Shown: positions 11,561-23,785 of the stretch, piece by piece
How positions within the stretch are numbered: the first letter of the stretch is position 1
How the letters are laid out: every line of letters starts with the position of its first letter
Notes under the pieces: model-generated
Databases searched by the model: none
The model's input: the letters and a program-made list of their open reading frames with translations, nothing else
Told to the model about the DNA's origin: nothing
Program-made: the position numbers and the translations under genes
DNA from: Amaranthus tricolor
Taxonomy: Eukaryota > Streptophyta > Magnoliopsida > Caryophyllales > Amaranthaceae
Assembly: GCF_026212465.1 (NCBI RefSeq)
Contig: NC_080060.1
Span: 20,088,843-20,152,842 of the forward strand
Direction: 5' to 3'
DNA length: 64,000 nt

Positions 11561-12943
11561 AATGGTATTAGCTATTTTCTCATATATTTTAATGTAAAAA
11601 GATGTAAAAAATAACAAACTTTGTACGGACTAACTAACAATACATAATCTTATGTGGCATAACAAAATTAATCAAACACCATTAACAGAACTGATGTAAA
11701 CTTCTATACTTGTTGAAATGTTGCACATCTTTAGTTGGATGTTTGCTAATATGATCTATTGTACCGTTGCTTATCTTATGTTGGTTGATATATTCACATG
11801 TTATACATTGTGTGTCTTGTATAGAGACATTTAAAATAGACCACACGATATGATTTTTACCCGATCTTATAATTAAACTCGATTTAACCTGACTTTAAAA
11901 TAAATTTAAAATTATGTAAGATAAAGAATGTGAACACAAGATTCAATTTTAAACGGATTCAAAACACATGACCCAAAATCAACCAATGACCCAAACATCT
12001 CTAGTCTTGCATACCAACTATTTCATCAAATCCGTTTGCGGATAAATGTACTTTTATTTTTTTAGTTAGTTGAAAGTAAATTTAGATTCCAACTTTTGAG
12101 CATTTAAGATTTAAGTTGATAAAGTTTTGGATGTACGTAGAATTTGTATTAAACTCAACATAATATTCATTTAATAATTACAATGTTTAGATACATGATA
12201 TATCCTACATTTATATTTTTGTGGGACATTTATTCCTCAAACTAACACTATTAACACTATTTTTGTGAGCTTATGTCTCAGTAATCTCTTATTTTTTATT
12301 TACACGCACATCCTCACTTTTCTATGAGCACACTACCTTACAAGCATTTCAAGTTATATTTATAAACTTGCTAGGTCGGTGCATGAGTTCTCTGATGGGA
12401 CAAATATTGTGAAAACCATTACTAACTAATAGGATCTATTATGTTGAATTAGAAGAACAATACCAAAGGTTGATTGTACGGGAGAAAATTTGGAGCATAA
12501 ACGATTAGATATTCTAGATTAATACGTATTCTCAGTAGTGAAGACCCTTAACGTTGTCACTTTAATTTTCTCTGATAATGGGATGACAGGGAGAAAATGC
12601 TTATGTCTAACACAGAAACCATAACTGTTGAATATAATAATAACTTATGAATAGTATTCAGCCCATCATAGAACATAGTCATAAAGAGAATCTAGGTATA
12701 TTTAAGACCCACAACCTATTAATGCATTAAGCCCAAACCCTATAATTTTAATAAAATCATTGTAAGTTAGACATAAAGACAGTATACATTATACCGAGAC
12801 ATGACACAATTTACGTATAAGCCTAATGTTAGACTATGATCCAATAGTGTCGACCTTTTTTTAGTTCCTTTCATCTATACTTCTCACAAAACTCTTATTT
12901 TATCTAGATTTCTTCTGCTTGAAATACTATTTTAGTAATACTT
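11561..12943. other. AT-rich intergenic stretch, nothing recognised
   Basis: No open frame, terminal repeat or tandem array that I could support. Confidence 0.4.
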
Positions 12944-12946
12944 TAA

Positions 12947-13057
12947 CGGCCCGTTTGGTTGATGGTAATGAAGTAATGGGAATGAAATGTTGTAATGGCA
13001 ATAGTAATGAAGGAATGGATATGAGAATTGGTAATGAAGATTCTTTTGTTTGTTGTG
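12947..13057 (+). mobile_element. Tourist-type (PIF/Harbinger) MITE, left part
   Basis: Begins CGGCCCGTTTGGT after a TAA (12944-12946). The matching inverted end ACCAAACGGGCCG and second TAA lie at 21805-21820. A TAA target and a GGCCCGTTTGGT terminus are typical of PIF/Harbinger-derived Tourist MITEs. The body is rich in GGTAATG. It is split by the CACTA element at 13058-21357. Confidence 0.85.
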
Positions 13058-13072
13058 CACTAGTGGAAAAAA

Positions 13073-13355
13073 ATGTATTTGCTGCTCATTATTTGCTGCG
13101 GTTTTTGTGTATTAGCAGCAAAAAATAGGAAAACGTATTAAAAATATATATATATATATACTCTAATTGCTGCGGTTAACCCTTTGACCGCAGCAAATAC
13201 CCTAGCATCATGCATTAATTGCTCCGGTTTTTCCACAACCGCAGCAAATAACCCTTCAAATTTAGATTAATTGCTCCGGTTTTTCCACAACCGCTGCAAA
13301 TAACCCTTCAAAATTAGATTAATTGCTCCGGTTTTGTTATGAACCGCAGAAAATG
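13073..13355 (+). repeat. Left subterminal repeats of the CACTA element
   Basis: Repeated ATTTGCTGCGG, AATTGCTCCGG and CCGCAGCAAATA motifs in direct and inverted arrangement. A segment of about 60 bp containing TTGCTCCGGTTTTTCC is duplicated at about 13218 and 13270. Confidence 0.8.
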
Positions 13356-13439
13356 ACCGTTGGACAAAAACCCGCCAGTTTCTTTTTATTTCGCATATCT
13401 TCTCAAATACGTTATACAGTTGTTCTTCATTGAAAAAAC

Positions 13440-14140
13440 GCTTCATCTTCATTTGCTTCGTTCCTCTTCTACATCTTCACAAACGTATAAGATTAAGCAT
13501 CAAGATCATTTGTGTTCGTTTCTTGTGTCCATCTTCATTTTCACAAACGCTGTTTTATTCATTTGCTGTTATTCATCTTTATTTGTGTTCGTTGCTGTTC
13601 ATCTTCACAAACTTGTTGCTGTTCATCTTCACAAACTTGTTGCTATTCATCTTCACAAACTTGTTGCTGTTCTTGTTGCTTCTGTTCATCTACTGTACAT
13701 CATCAAACTTGTGTTTTGAAGGTAAATCCTTGCTTCTGTTCTTGTTCATCATCAAACTTCGAATTTTCATAAACCTACTTGTTGCTTCTGTTTTGTTGCT
13801 GTTCTTGTTGCTTCTGTTCATCTACTGTACGTGTGATAAATATCTAAAAAAAAACCTAAATTAATTACCTTATTTTTATTTTGAACCAACTTCGAATTTT
13901 GTTGCTGTTCTTGTTGCTGTTCATCGAATATAATTATGTTTCTGTTCATCTTCTTGTTGTTGCTGTTCTTGTAAAAAATCTTGTTATGTTGTTGTTCTTG
14001 TTGCTTATTCTTGTTGTAAAAAATCGAATATAATCTAGTTGTTCTTGTTGTTGTAAATCCTTGCTTCTGTTCTTGTTCTTGTTGTTGTCTAAATGCTTAA
14101 ATTTGCTTCTGTTCTTGTTGTTGTCATATTTGTTTTTCAC
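13440..14140 (+). repeat. Low-complexity CTTGTTGCTGTTC-rich tract
   Basis: Irregular repeats of CTTGTTGCTGTTC, TTCATCTTCACAAACTTGTT and relatives lie between the subterminal repeats and the CACTA gene. The reading frames across it are simple Phe/Leu/Ser/Cys runs and not credible proteins. It probably corresponds to promoter or leader. Confidence 0.65.
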
Positions 14141-15003
14141 AATTTATCTGATTTAATTATTTCGATTTTAAATATTTTTAGTTGTGTATGTTTTAAAAAT
14201 TATTAAAAATTAATATTAATAAAATTTAAATTTTAACGAATTAAATAAAATTTTACTTTACAATGTTTCAACTTATAGATTTTACATAAAATACTGATTT
14301 TACATAAATGAAATAATTGTTTTGAATTGAAGTGAGTATCTAGTATTTTAATGATTGTATTTATTTGCTTGAGGGTTAGGGAAATAGGTGAAATTTTAAT
14401 ATGAAAATATTAATATTGCATTCTTATTTTCATGTTATTTCTATTATAGTTAATACAAAATAATAATACTCCTAGTTGATAAATAATACTAGTATATTAT
14501 TATTTGTGGAGTAAATAATTTTTTGTTCAAAAAGTATTTTTAATTTTTAAGTTTCTTGTTCGTTTAAGTTTTAAATGTGTATGATTCGTTTATGTTGTTG
14601 TTGGAGTTCATTGATAAGCCACTAGACCGGATTTTAAGGGTGAATTGGACTTATGCTTGTTTGTACTCTACGTCTAGTTTGTAGCTAGTATCATAAATTT
14701 TCAAATAAGATCACTATTAGGTTATATAATTTGATGTATATTAAAGTCAATTATAACTTTAAATTTTATTTTTTTTAAAATTTTTAGAAAGATTATTATA
14801 ATCAAAGAGTTTAAGTACCTTCAAATAATTTGTAGCAATTCTAAAGTGACCAATTATAGTTATAAAGTAATCACCTACAAGTTTAAAATGATCACTTTTT
14901 ATAGTATAATTGAACGTATTAAAATTGTTTGTCATATTCTTAATATTACTAAGCTTATGTTCTAATATATTTCTATTCATACTCTTTCAGGTACTGATAT
15001 ACA
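14141..15003. promoter_or_regulatory. AT-rich upstream region of the CACTA gene
   Basis: About 860 bp of AT-rich sequence without open frames precedes the chosen ATG at 15004. It presumably includes the end of a 5' UTR intron, since a pyrimidine-rich CTCTTTCAG lies just upstream at about 14983-14991. This role is inferred from position. Confidence 0.35.
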
Positions 15004-18000
15004 ATGCATTTATTCAGAGACGAAATTGTCCCCGAGATTGAGACCTCGGATAACGAGCATCGTAGTAATGACAGCGAAGAAGACCAAATTGTGAGATACG
15101 AGCGTATGGCTGAAGACGCTCCACCGATTGACAATGATTTTGAAACTGAAGACGCCCCACCAATGGATGCTCTCACCACTACCAGTAAGAAAAGAAAAGG
15201 GCGAGGTCCTACAAAAAACCTCAAAGTCACAGAACCCATGCATTTGGAATACAATGCATTGGGTCAACCCTGCGGAAAATGGCGTAGGCAATATGGAAAA
15301 CAAGTGGGTCTATGTATCCGCAAGCTTTCCATATTGCACGCATGGAACGAGGTTCCAGAGGGTTTGAAGAACTCTCTATGGCATGATACTGTGGTAAACA
15401 ACTTTACTATTTTTACTCATTTATTTTCATTTTAAAATTAATTTGATTGATAGTAATAAATATAAATTTTTTTTGTAGAATCTTCCACATCGAGAGCGAT
15501 GAGGACAAGAAGAATGTGTTTCTTTCAGCTGTTGCTGAAAGATTCAGAGATTTCAAATCCAAGCTAGTAACTGGCTGGATTACGAAGAGCCGTGCCCGTA
15601 CGACCAAAAAGGTCAAAACGGGAAACGAAGGTGGAGAGCAAGCACCTTCGAAGATGCCCTACGAAATATGGGGTCACATATCGAAGAGGGATTGGGAGGC
15701 CTTTGTTATCAAAAGAACAACTCCCATAGAAATTGTAAGTATTTCATATTATATTATAGTTTACCAACTAGAATTTACTTCTTTTGATTCAGTCATTAAA
15801 CTAATACATGACATTCGATTTCTATTGATTAATTAGGAAAAGCGTGGTAAAGCTTCTGATTCTGCAAGCAAAAGGAAGTTTTACCATCGCTTAGGCCAGA
15901 AAACGTACGATGAGGTCCGAAAAGAGTGGGTGGATGCGGGTTTATACCCCAATCAAAGTTCATCCACGCCCTCATCTACGACTACCTCCGCATCCGTGAA
16001 AACTCTTGCTGCAGATCGGGTGCGTGATTGGTATTGCGGGCTTCATTCCCGAGATGCAAGTGGTAAATTTACCATTAATGATCCGGGAACGAAGAAGGTT
16101 GCTGATGCTGTGGTGAGTTTTGAAATTATTAAGTATATTCTTCATTTGTTTTGTATTCTTTGGCTTTGATGTACTTATACTAATTGCTATATATGTCACT
16201 TTTTATTTGAACAGATGGGCTGGAAGGAAAAAGAAGCTACGGGGGAGTTCACCCCAAGAGGCAATGTTGACGCATTACATATGGTCTTAGGGAAAGACCA
16301 CAGTGGGCGGGTAGTCAGAAAAGGAGGCGTCCGCATGGGGTTACAGAAGGCATTCGGCAAAGAGTGTGTTGCTACTCAATCCCGAACGGCACTGCGGGAA
16401 GAAGCAGCAACCCTCCGAGCGGAGATTACGAAGGACGTTCTCGCCAAGCTGGCCGCCGTGTTGCAGAAGATGGGAGCACCCATTGTGGACTTGGCAAACC
16501 TGATTTTCGAGGATCAGGAAAGTCAACATGGGGATCCTAACACTTTGGTCGAGCCAACACCCGAGCCCATTACCCCCGTAGCACCCCAGCTCATTATTAA
16601 TACCCCTGAAGTGGAAAACACCACACCGGAGAACATAAACTTCGTTGCTCAAAATCCGGAGCCAACTCCGGAGCCAGTGCTACAGGTACATAGTTTTTAA
16701 ATATATAAGCACTTATTAATTTAAATTGCAACGCGTAATTAATATTTTATTATGAAGCTTATTATACTAAACGACACAAATTTCAGGAGGCGACTCCTTG
16801 TTCTCTTTTGCTGCCTCAGTTAGGTGTTGCTAGTGATGGCGACTTAACTGAGGTTGAATATGGTGTGGCCCAGCCAAATAAAGAGGGCCAAACAGTGCAT
16901 TCAATGCCTGTTACAAGTGGCCACATCAGTGTGTCCGTGGAGACTATTGTAAAGGGGTTTGAAGATTTCTCACTCCCAATTCCAATGCCAGCGTGGAGCC
17001 TTGAGAAACTATCAGACGCCCTAGGTAGTTTCGTCACATGGCCATATGCTTGGGTCCGATTCACTAACATGGTAAGAATCATTTGTACCTTATTTATTTT
17101 TATTTTTTTAATTGCATGCTCACACTAATTTAATTGTATAAATTGAAATAGCAAAAGAGTCCAAAGAGATCTTGGAGAGAGGTCGGTTCCTCAGCAAAGG
17201 TGTCGACTGTGTCAAAGTCGATGCCAAGCACTCCAATTTTGACTGATGAGGAGCCAAAAGATCTCTCTCAAGATTGCAAATGGCTGCATTATTGTGCATC
17301 TCGCATAAGTGAGGAGGACCCAATCATTTTGACCCTGCTGAAGGAGCAATATTGCTTTTTAGAGAGCCCGTTTGTAAGTATTGGTCCTAGTGACATCGGG
17401 CAATTTTTGAGAGGAGAGATGCTGAACGTAGCTCTTTTCCATGTCTACATGAGGTGATGTTCATTATCTTACAAGTTAGGCATTGTTGTTTAATTGTTTT
17501 AATGACCGAATTACTAACAAAATTGTCTTATTTGTGAGTTTAGTGCGGCTTACGAGGAGCTAAATTCTTGCGAACCTCCAATAAAAATTGGATGGTTTTG
17601 TCCGGAGTCGATTTCGGGTAGTAAATGTAGAAATGATCCAGATCAGGTCAGAGCATACATTGAGACTGCTTTGACTAATTCCCTTGCATCTAAACATACA
17701 TTCATTCTGGCTCCATATTGGGAAGAGTAAGTTTTATTATTGAAATTGAACTTATCTTTTGATTTTTAAAGTCACATAATCTCTAATTTGTTAATTTTAA
17801 ATTTGTGTTTGTAGTTTGCATTGGATACTTTTGATCATTTGTCCTCTAACGAACACCGTGCACGTCTTCGACTCATTACAAAAACCTCAAAGCCCACCTC
17901 GCAACACAAGATTCAAAGCGTTGTTGAATGCGTACATAATATTAATTATTTTACCAATTTGATTTAATTAAGTGTTATATATATATAAATAGTATTACTT

Positions 18001-20717
18001 TTCCCAAGTGTTTCAGCGCAATGAAAAGAGTGCGTGGACAAATGGGATCTACATCCAGAGCCACATTTCCAAAATGGATAGCAAGAAAGGTACACAAATT
18101 CGATTTTATGCCTTTTTAAGCGTTTTTGTCAATTTCGCGCGTGAAGTAGGTCAAAATTGGTTTGTTATGCACGAAACTTCGCACACAAGACTATTTGGCA
18201 TATATTATTGTGTTGAAATGGTTAGAATTGAAAATAATAGTCATATGCTAGAAATTAGGTGTTAAGTTGCGATTTTAAGGGTTTTTAAGCGTTTTTGTCA
18301 ATTTCGCGCGTAAAGTAGGTCAAACATGGTTTGTTATGCACGAAACATGGCACACAACACTATTTGGCATATATTATTGTGTTGAAATGGTTAGAATTGA
18401 AAATAATAGTCATATGCTAGAAATTAGAAGTTAAGTTGCGATTTTAAGGGTTTTTAAGCGTTTTTGTCAATTTCGAGCGTAAAGTAGCTCAAACTTTGTT
18501 TGTTATGCACGAAACTTGGCACACAACACTATTTGGCATATATTATTGTGTTGAAATGGTTAGAATTGAAAATAATAGCCATATGCTAGAAATTAGAAGT
18601 TAAGTTGCGATTTTATGGGTTTTAAAGCGTTTTTTTCAATTTCGCGCGTAAAGTACTCAAACTTGGTTTTGATGCAAAACCGGGGCTGATTAAGGCCTTG
18701 GTTATGCAAGGATTAATGTTGTGTGTAAGATTTGATTAATGACACAGTCAAAAACTACAAATGATCATGAAAAGAACACGAAACAACCACAAACACTTTA
18801 ACAAAATTCTGATCTAGCAAACTGTCGAGCAGCGCTCCTTCAGCTCAGCTTCTAGGAGTCCACGGGGATTGTTAGAATGGTTTTAGGACCTTGATAGCTA
18901 GATCCAAGTACCAAGATTCCATTTCCACTTTAGCCTAGGTCCTGGATTCATAGGTTTGGTCTCCACATGTCGTGCAAGGTGGTCTGGTCACTAGTTTGCT
19001 GTTGTGTCAATTTCGCGCGTAAAATAGGTCAAACATGGTTTGTTATGCACGAAACTTGGCACACAACACTATTTGGCATATATTATTGTGTTTAAATGGT
19101 TAGAATTGAAAATAATAGTCATATTCTAGAAATTAGGTGTTAAGTTGCGATTTTAAGGGTTTTTAAGCGTTTTTGTCAATTTCGCGCGTAAAGTAGGTCA
19201 AACATGGTTTGTTATGCACGAAACTTGGCACACAACACTATTTGGCATATATTATTGTGTTGAAATGGTTAGAATTGAAAATAATAGTCATATGCTAGAA
19301 ATTAGAAGTTAAGTTGCGATTTTAAGGGTTTTTAAGCGTTTTTGTCAATTTCGCGCGTAAAGTAGCTCAAACTTTGTTTGTTATGCACGAAACTTGGCAC
19401 ACAACACTAGTTGGCATATATTATTGTGCTAAAATGGTTAGAATTGAAAATAATAGCCATATGCTAGAAATTAGAAGTTAAGTTGCGATTTTTTGGGTTT
19501 TAAAGCGTTTTTTTCAATTTCGCGCGTAAAGTACTCAAACTTGGTTTTGAAGCGAAACCAAGGCTGATTAAGGCCTTGGTTATGCAAAGATTAATTTTGT
19601 GCGTAAGCTTTGATTAATGACACAGTCAAAAACTACAAATGATCATGAAAAGAACACGAAACAACCACAAACACTTAAACAAAATTCTGATCTAGCAAAC
19701 TGTCGAGCAGCCCTCCTTCATCTCAGCTTCTAAGAGTCCACCGGGATTGTTAGAATGGTTTTAGGAACTTGATAGCTAGATCCAAGTACCAAGATTCCAT
19801 TTCCACTTTAGCCTAGGTTCTGGATACATAGGTTTTGTCTCCACGTGTCGTGCAAGGTGGTCTGGTCACTAGTTTGCTGTTGTGTCAATTTCGCGCGTAA
19901 AGTAGGTCAAACATGGTTTGTTATGCACGAAACTTGGCACACAACACTATTTGGCATATATTATTGTGTTGAAATGGTTAGAATTGATAATAATAGTCAT
20001 ATGCTAGAAATTAGAAGTTAAGTTGCGATGTTAAGGGTTTTTAAGCGTTTTTGTCAATTTCGCGCGTAAAGTAGGTCAAACATGGTTTGTTATGCACGAT
20101 ACTTGGCACACAACACTATTTGGCATATATTATTGTGTTGAAATGGTTAGAATTGAAAATAATATTCATATGCTAGAAATTAGGTGTTAAGTTGCGATTT
20201 TAAGGGTTTTTTAGCGTTTTTTTCAATTTCGCGCGTAAAGTAGCTCAAACTTTGTTTGTTTTGCACGAAACTTGGCACACAACACTATTTGGTATATATT
20301 ATTGTGTAGAAGTTGTTAGAATTGAAAATCATAGTCATATTCTAAAATTTACGTGTTAAGTTGCGATTTTATGCGTTTTTAATCGTTTTTGACACTAACA
20401 TCTATTTTCCCTTAGTGCTTTCAACAACCTTCTTCTTCCGTTGACTGCGGCTACTACGCGCTGAAGTATATGGACGATATTATAAATTCCGTGAAGGACT
20501 TTGGAGTCGAAAATATAGATGTCGTAAGTATTTGTTACGTTCTTAATTAAATATATTATTGGTAAAATCTAATGTTTATTTCTATATTAATATTTTATTT
20601 TAATATTATATATATGTTTTAAACGACATTCCGAGGAAAACACGCCCTTTGAGAAGTGAAGAGATGCGCGAATTAAAAGACAAGATTGCCGCGTATCTTG
20701 CTAATATTTGTCCTTGA
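15004..20717 (+). CDS. CACTA-borne gene: Ptta/En/Spm plant transposase domain plus C-terminal Ulp1 protease
   Basis: Eleven exons can be joined by consensus splice sites: 15004-15393, 15479-15734, 15837-16112, 16215-16685, 16787-17071, 17152-17453, 17544-17726, 17815-17931, 18017-18089, 20416-20523 and 20625-20717 (stop TGA), for about 850 codons. Exons 2-3 match the Transposase_24 (Ptta/En/Spm) domain ([35 protein letters not shown]). Exons 8-10 are a C48 Ulp1/SENP-type cysteine protease with the triad visible: His in LHWILL (17819-17821), Asp in HVFDSL (17870-17872) and Cys in VDCGYY (20446-20448), with Gln just upstream. Ulp1 enzymes cleave SUMO or SUMO-like conjugates. The substrate here is unknown. 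Two lesions are visible: exon 2 joins exon 1 with one extra base, and the last intron ends in AC instead of AG. All other junctions keep frame. The gene is either recently inactivated or uses an alternative junction. Confidence 0.8.
18090..20415 (+). repeat. Expanded intron 10: 169 bp tandem repeat with a higher-order unit of about 880 bp
   Basis: The phrase TCAATTTCGCGCGTAAAGTA recurs (with variants) near 18128, 18297, 18466, 18636, 19004, 19175, 19344, 19513, 19885, 20053 and 20222, giving a monomer of about 169 bp. After each fourth monomer (18636 and 19513) a different insert of about 340 bp follows (about 18661-19000 and 19538-19880), so the whole pattern repeats every 876-881 bp. The insert contains GGCTGATTAAGGCCTTGG, also found in reverse complement at 45600-45664 beside a gypsy LTR. 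The array lies between the exons that carry the Asp and Cys of the Ulp1 triad. Confidence 0.9.
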
Positions 20718-20754
20718 TAAATTGTAATTAGTATAGATTGTTTTTTATACTTTA

Positions 20755-20938
<184 letters not shown>

Positions 20939-21091
20939 GTACATAATATTATATTATATATACGAGCGAGAGTTTATTATTACAAAGAGATTAATGTTGA
21001 TTATCTGTGATTATCATTGGATTAATCATTGTTATTACATTGTATTATTATTGCATTATTATAAGGATAAAACGGAAAAAGAAAAAAAAAA

Positions 21092-21357
21092 TAGAGTTAT
21101 TTGCTGCGGTTTTGCCCCTGACCGCAGCAAATAACCCTACTTATTTGCTGCGGTTTTTGCCCCTGACCGCAGCAAATAACCCTCCTTACTTGCTGCGGTT
21201 TTTGCCCATGACCGCAGCAAATAATGCCCTTATTTGCTGCGGGTTTGAACCGCAGCATTTAAAGTAGGACATTTGCTGCTATCACTATTGCTGGGGGCAA
21301 TAAACGCAGCAAATAATGGCAAAAAAACCCCAGCAAATGAGGTTTTTTCCACTAGTG
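21092..21357 (+). repeat. Right subterminal repeats of the CACTA element
   Basis: Four or more units of ATTTGCTGCGG...CCGCAGCAAATA in alternating orientation, each able to form a short hairpin. They end in the terminal inverted repeat. Confidence 0.85.
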
Positions 21358-21360
21358 GTG

Positions 21361-21817
21361 CATGACTAAAGAATGGTAATGGAAGATAATATTCCATTGA
21401 TTGCATTTGGTTGTTAGTAATAAAAAATGGTAATGACTCTTAGTTTCATTATTGTATATTTGTATCTAAAAGTATTCTTGTATCTAAATTATTCTATCTA
21501 ATGATTCTTTTTTAATAATAATATTTTTTTAGATAATTATATACATTACCTTTTTTTCTTCATTATTTTTTTTCTTCATTATTTTTTTTCTTCAGCTCGA
21601 AACAACATTACCTTATTTTATTACCACAGTAATACTTCATTACCATTACCGCCTAATACCAGGTTGTTTGATGGTAATAAAAATGGCCTATTTTGGTAAT
21701 TTCATTACCTTGTTTTATTACCATCTATTACCATTGAAGGCATCCAAACAACCAAAGTTTTCATTACTTCATTTTATTACCATTACCGCCCTCTAATACC
21801 ATGTACCAAACGGGCCG
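21361..21817 (+). mobile_element. Tourist-type MITE, right part
   Basis: Continuation of 12947-13057 after the CACTA insertion. It is GGTAATG/CATTACC-rich and ends ACCAAACGGGCCG at 21817, followed by TAA (21818-21820). Confidence 0.85.
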
Positions 21818-21924
21818 TAAGTTCTTAAGAGGAATTGTAATACTTTCTTCGTGTTACTTTGTTTCAAATTGTTGTTCCTTGGGCTTTAAGGCACTAATTT
21901 TTAATTTTTGTTACAGGTAAAGAC

Positions 21925-22375
21925 TTTTCAGCAAATCTCTTATGAGACCACCATATCTATGCTCACAAATTTTTATAAGAGGCGGTCTCTTTAAGAGACC
22001 ATCTCTAATTGGGCTGATCTAAAAAGGAAAATATAAAGTAAGTTGTTCAGTAGGCATTAAAAATATTATAAGTAGACATTTAGAATATTTTAAGTACTTA
22101 AGTACTTACTCGGTGGCTATTAAGTATATTGTAAGTAAGTATTACAAATATTATAAGTAGGCATTAAGGATATGGTAAGTAGGCTAGTAGGCTAAGTTTC
22201 TCGGTAGGCAATAAGAGTATTATAAGTAGGCATTTTAATTACTTTATATATTGTAAGTAGGCATTAAGAATAATAGAAGTAGGCATTAAGGATACAATAA
22301 GTAAACATTAAGTTTTAATGGGTTGAGCCTGAGAGACGTCTCTCCAAAAGACAGTCTCTCACGAGACTGATTGAT
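21925..22375 (+). mobile_element. GAGAC-terminal MITE-like element with internal minisatellite (copy 1)
   Basis: Ends carry related inverted motifs: GGCGGTCTCTTTAAGAGACC at about 21983 and GAGAGACGTCTCTCCAAAAG near 22331. Between them are repeated units of about 20 bp of the type AAGTAGGCATTAAG-ATA-TGT. The same layout recurs in reverse at 38361-38697. The family is not one I can name. Confidence 0.6.
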
Positions 22376-22543
22376 AAAAAAAGCCCACAGCCCACTTCTT
22401 CTCATCAAAAACCCAAATACATGCCTTAAGTTAAACCTTTAAATGACTATTTTAAGACTTAAAATGCCGATTTTAAGACTTAAAATGCTAATTTCAATAT
22501 TTAAATTGTTAATTTCAAGCATTAACCACAACAAAGGCTAAAC

Positions 22544-23776
<1,233 letters not shown>

Positions 23777-23785
23777 TACCTTAAT

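Noticed and set aside
13360..13864. Three overlapping Phe/Leu/Cys/Ser-rich open frames
   Set aside because: They read through the CTTGTTGCTGTTC low-complexity tract; equal openness in several frames shows simple sequence, not coding.
18090..20415. Regular direct repeats that could suggest a CRISPR array
   Set aside because: The repeats are about 169 bp without unique spacers and lie in a eukaryotic intron.
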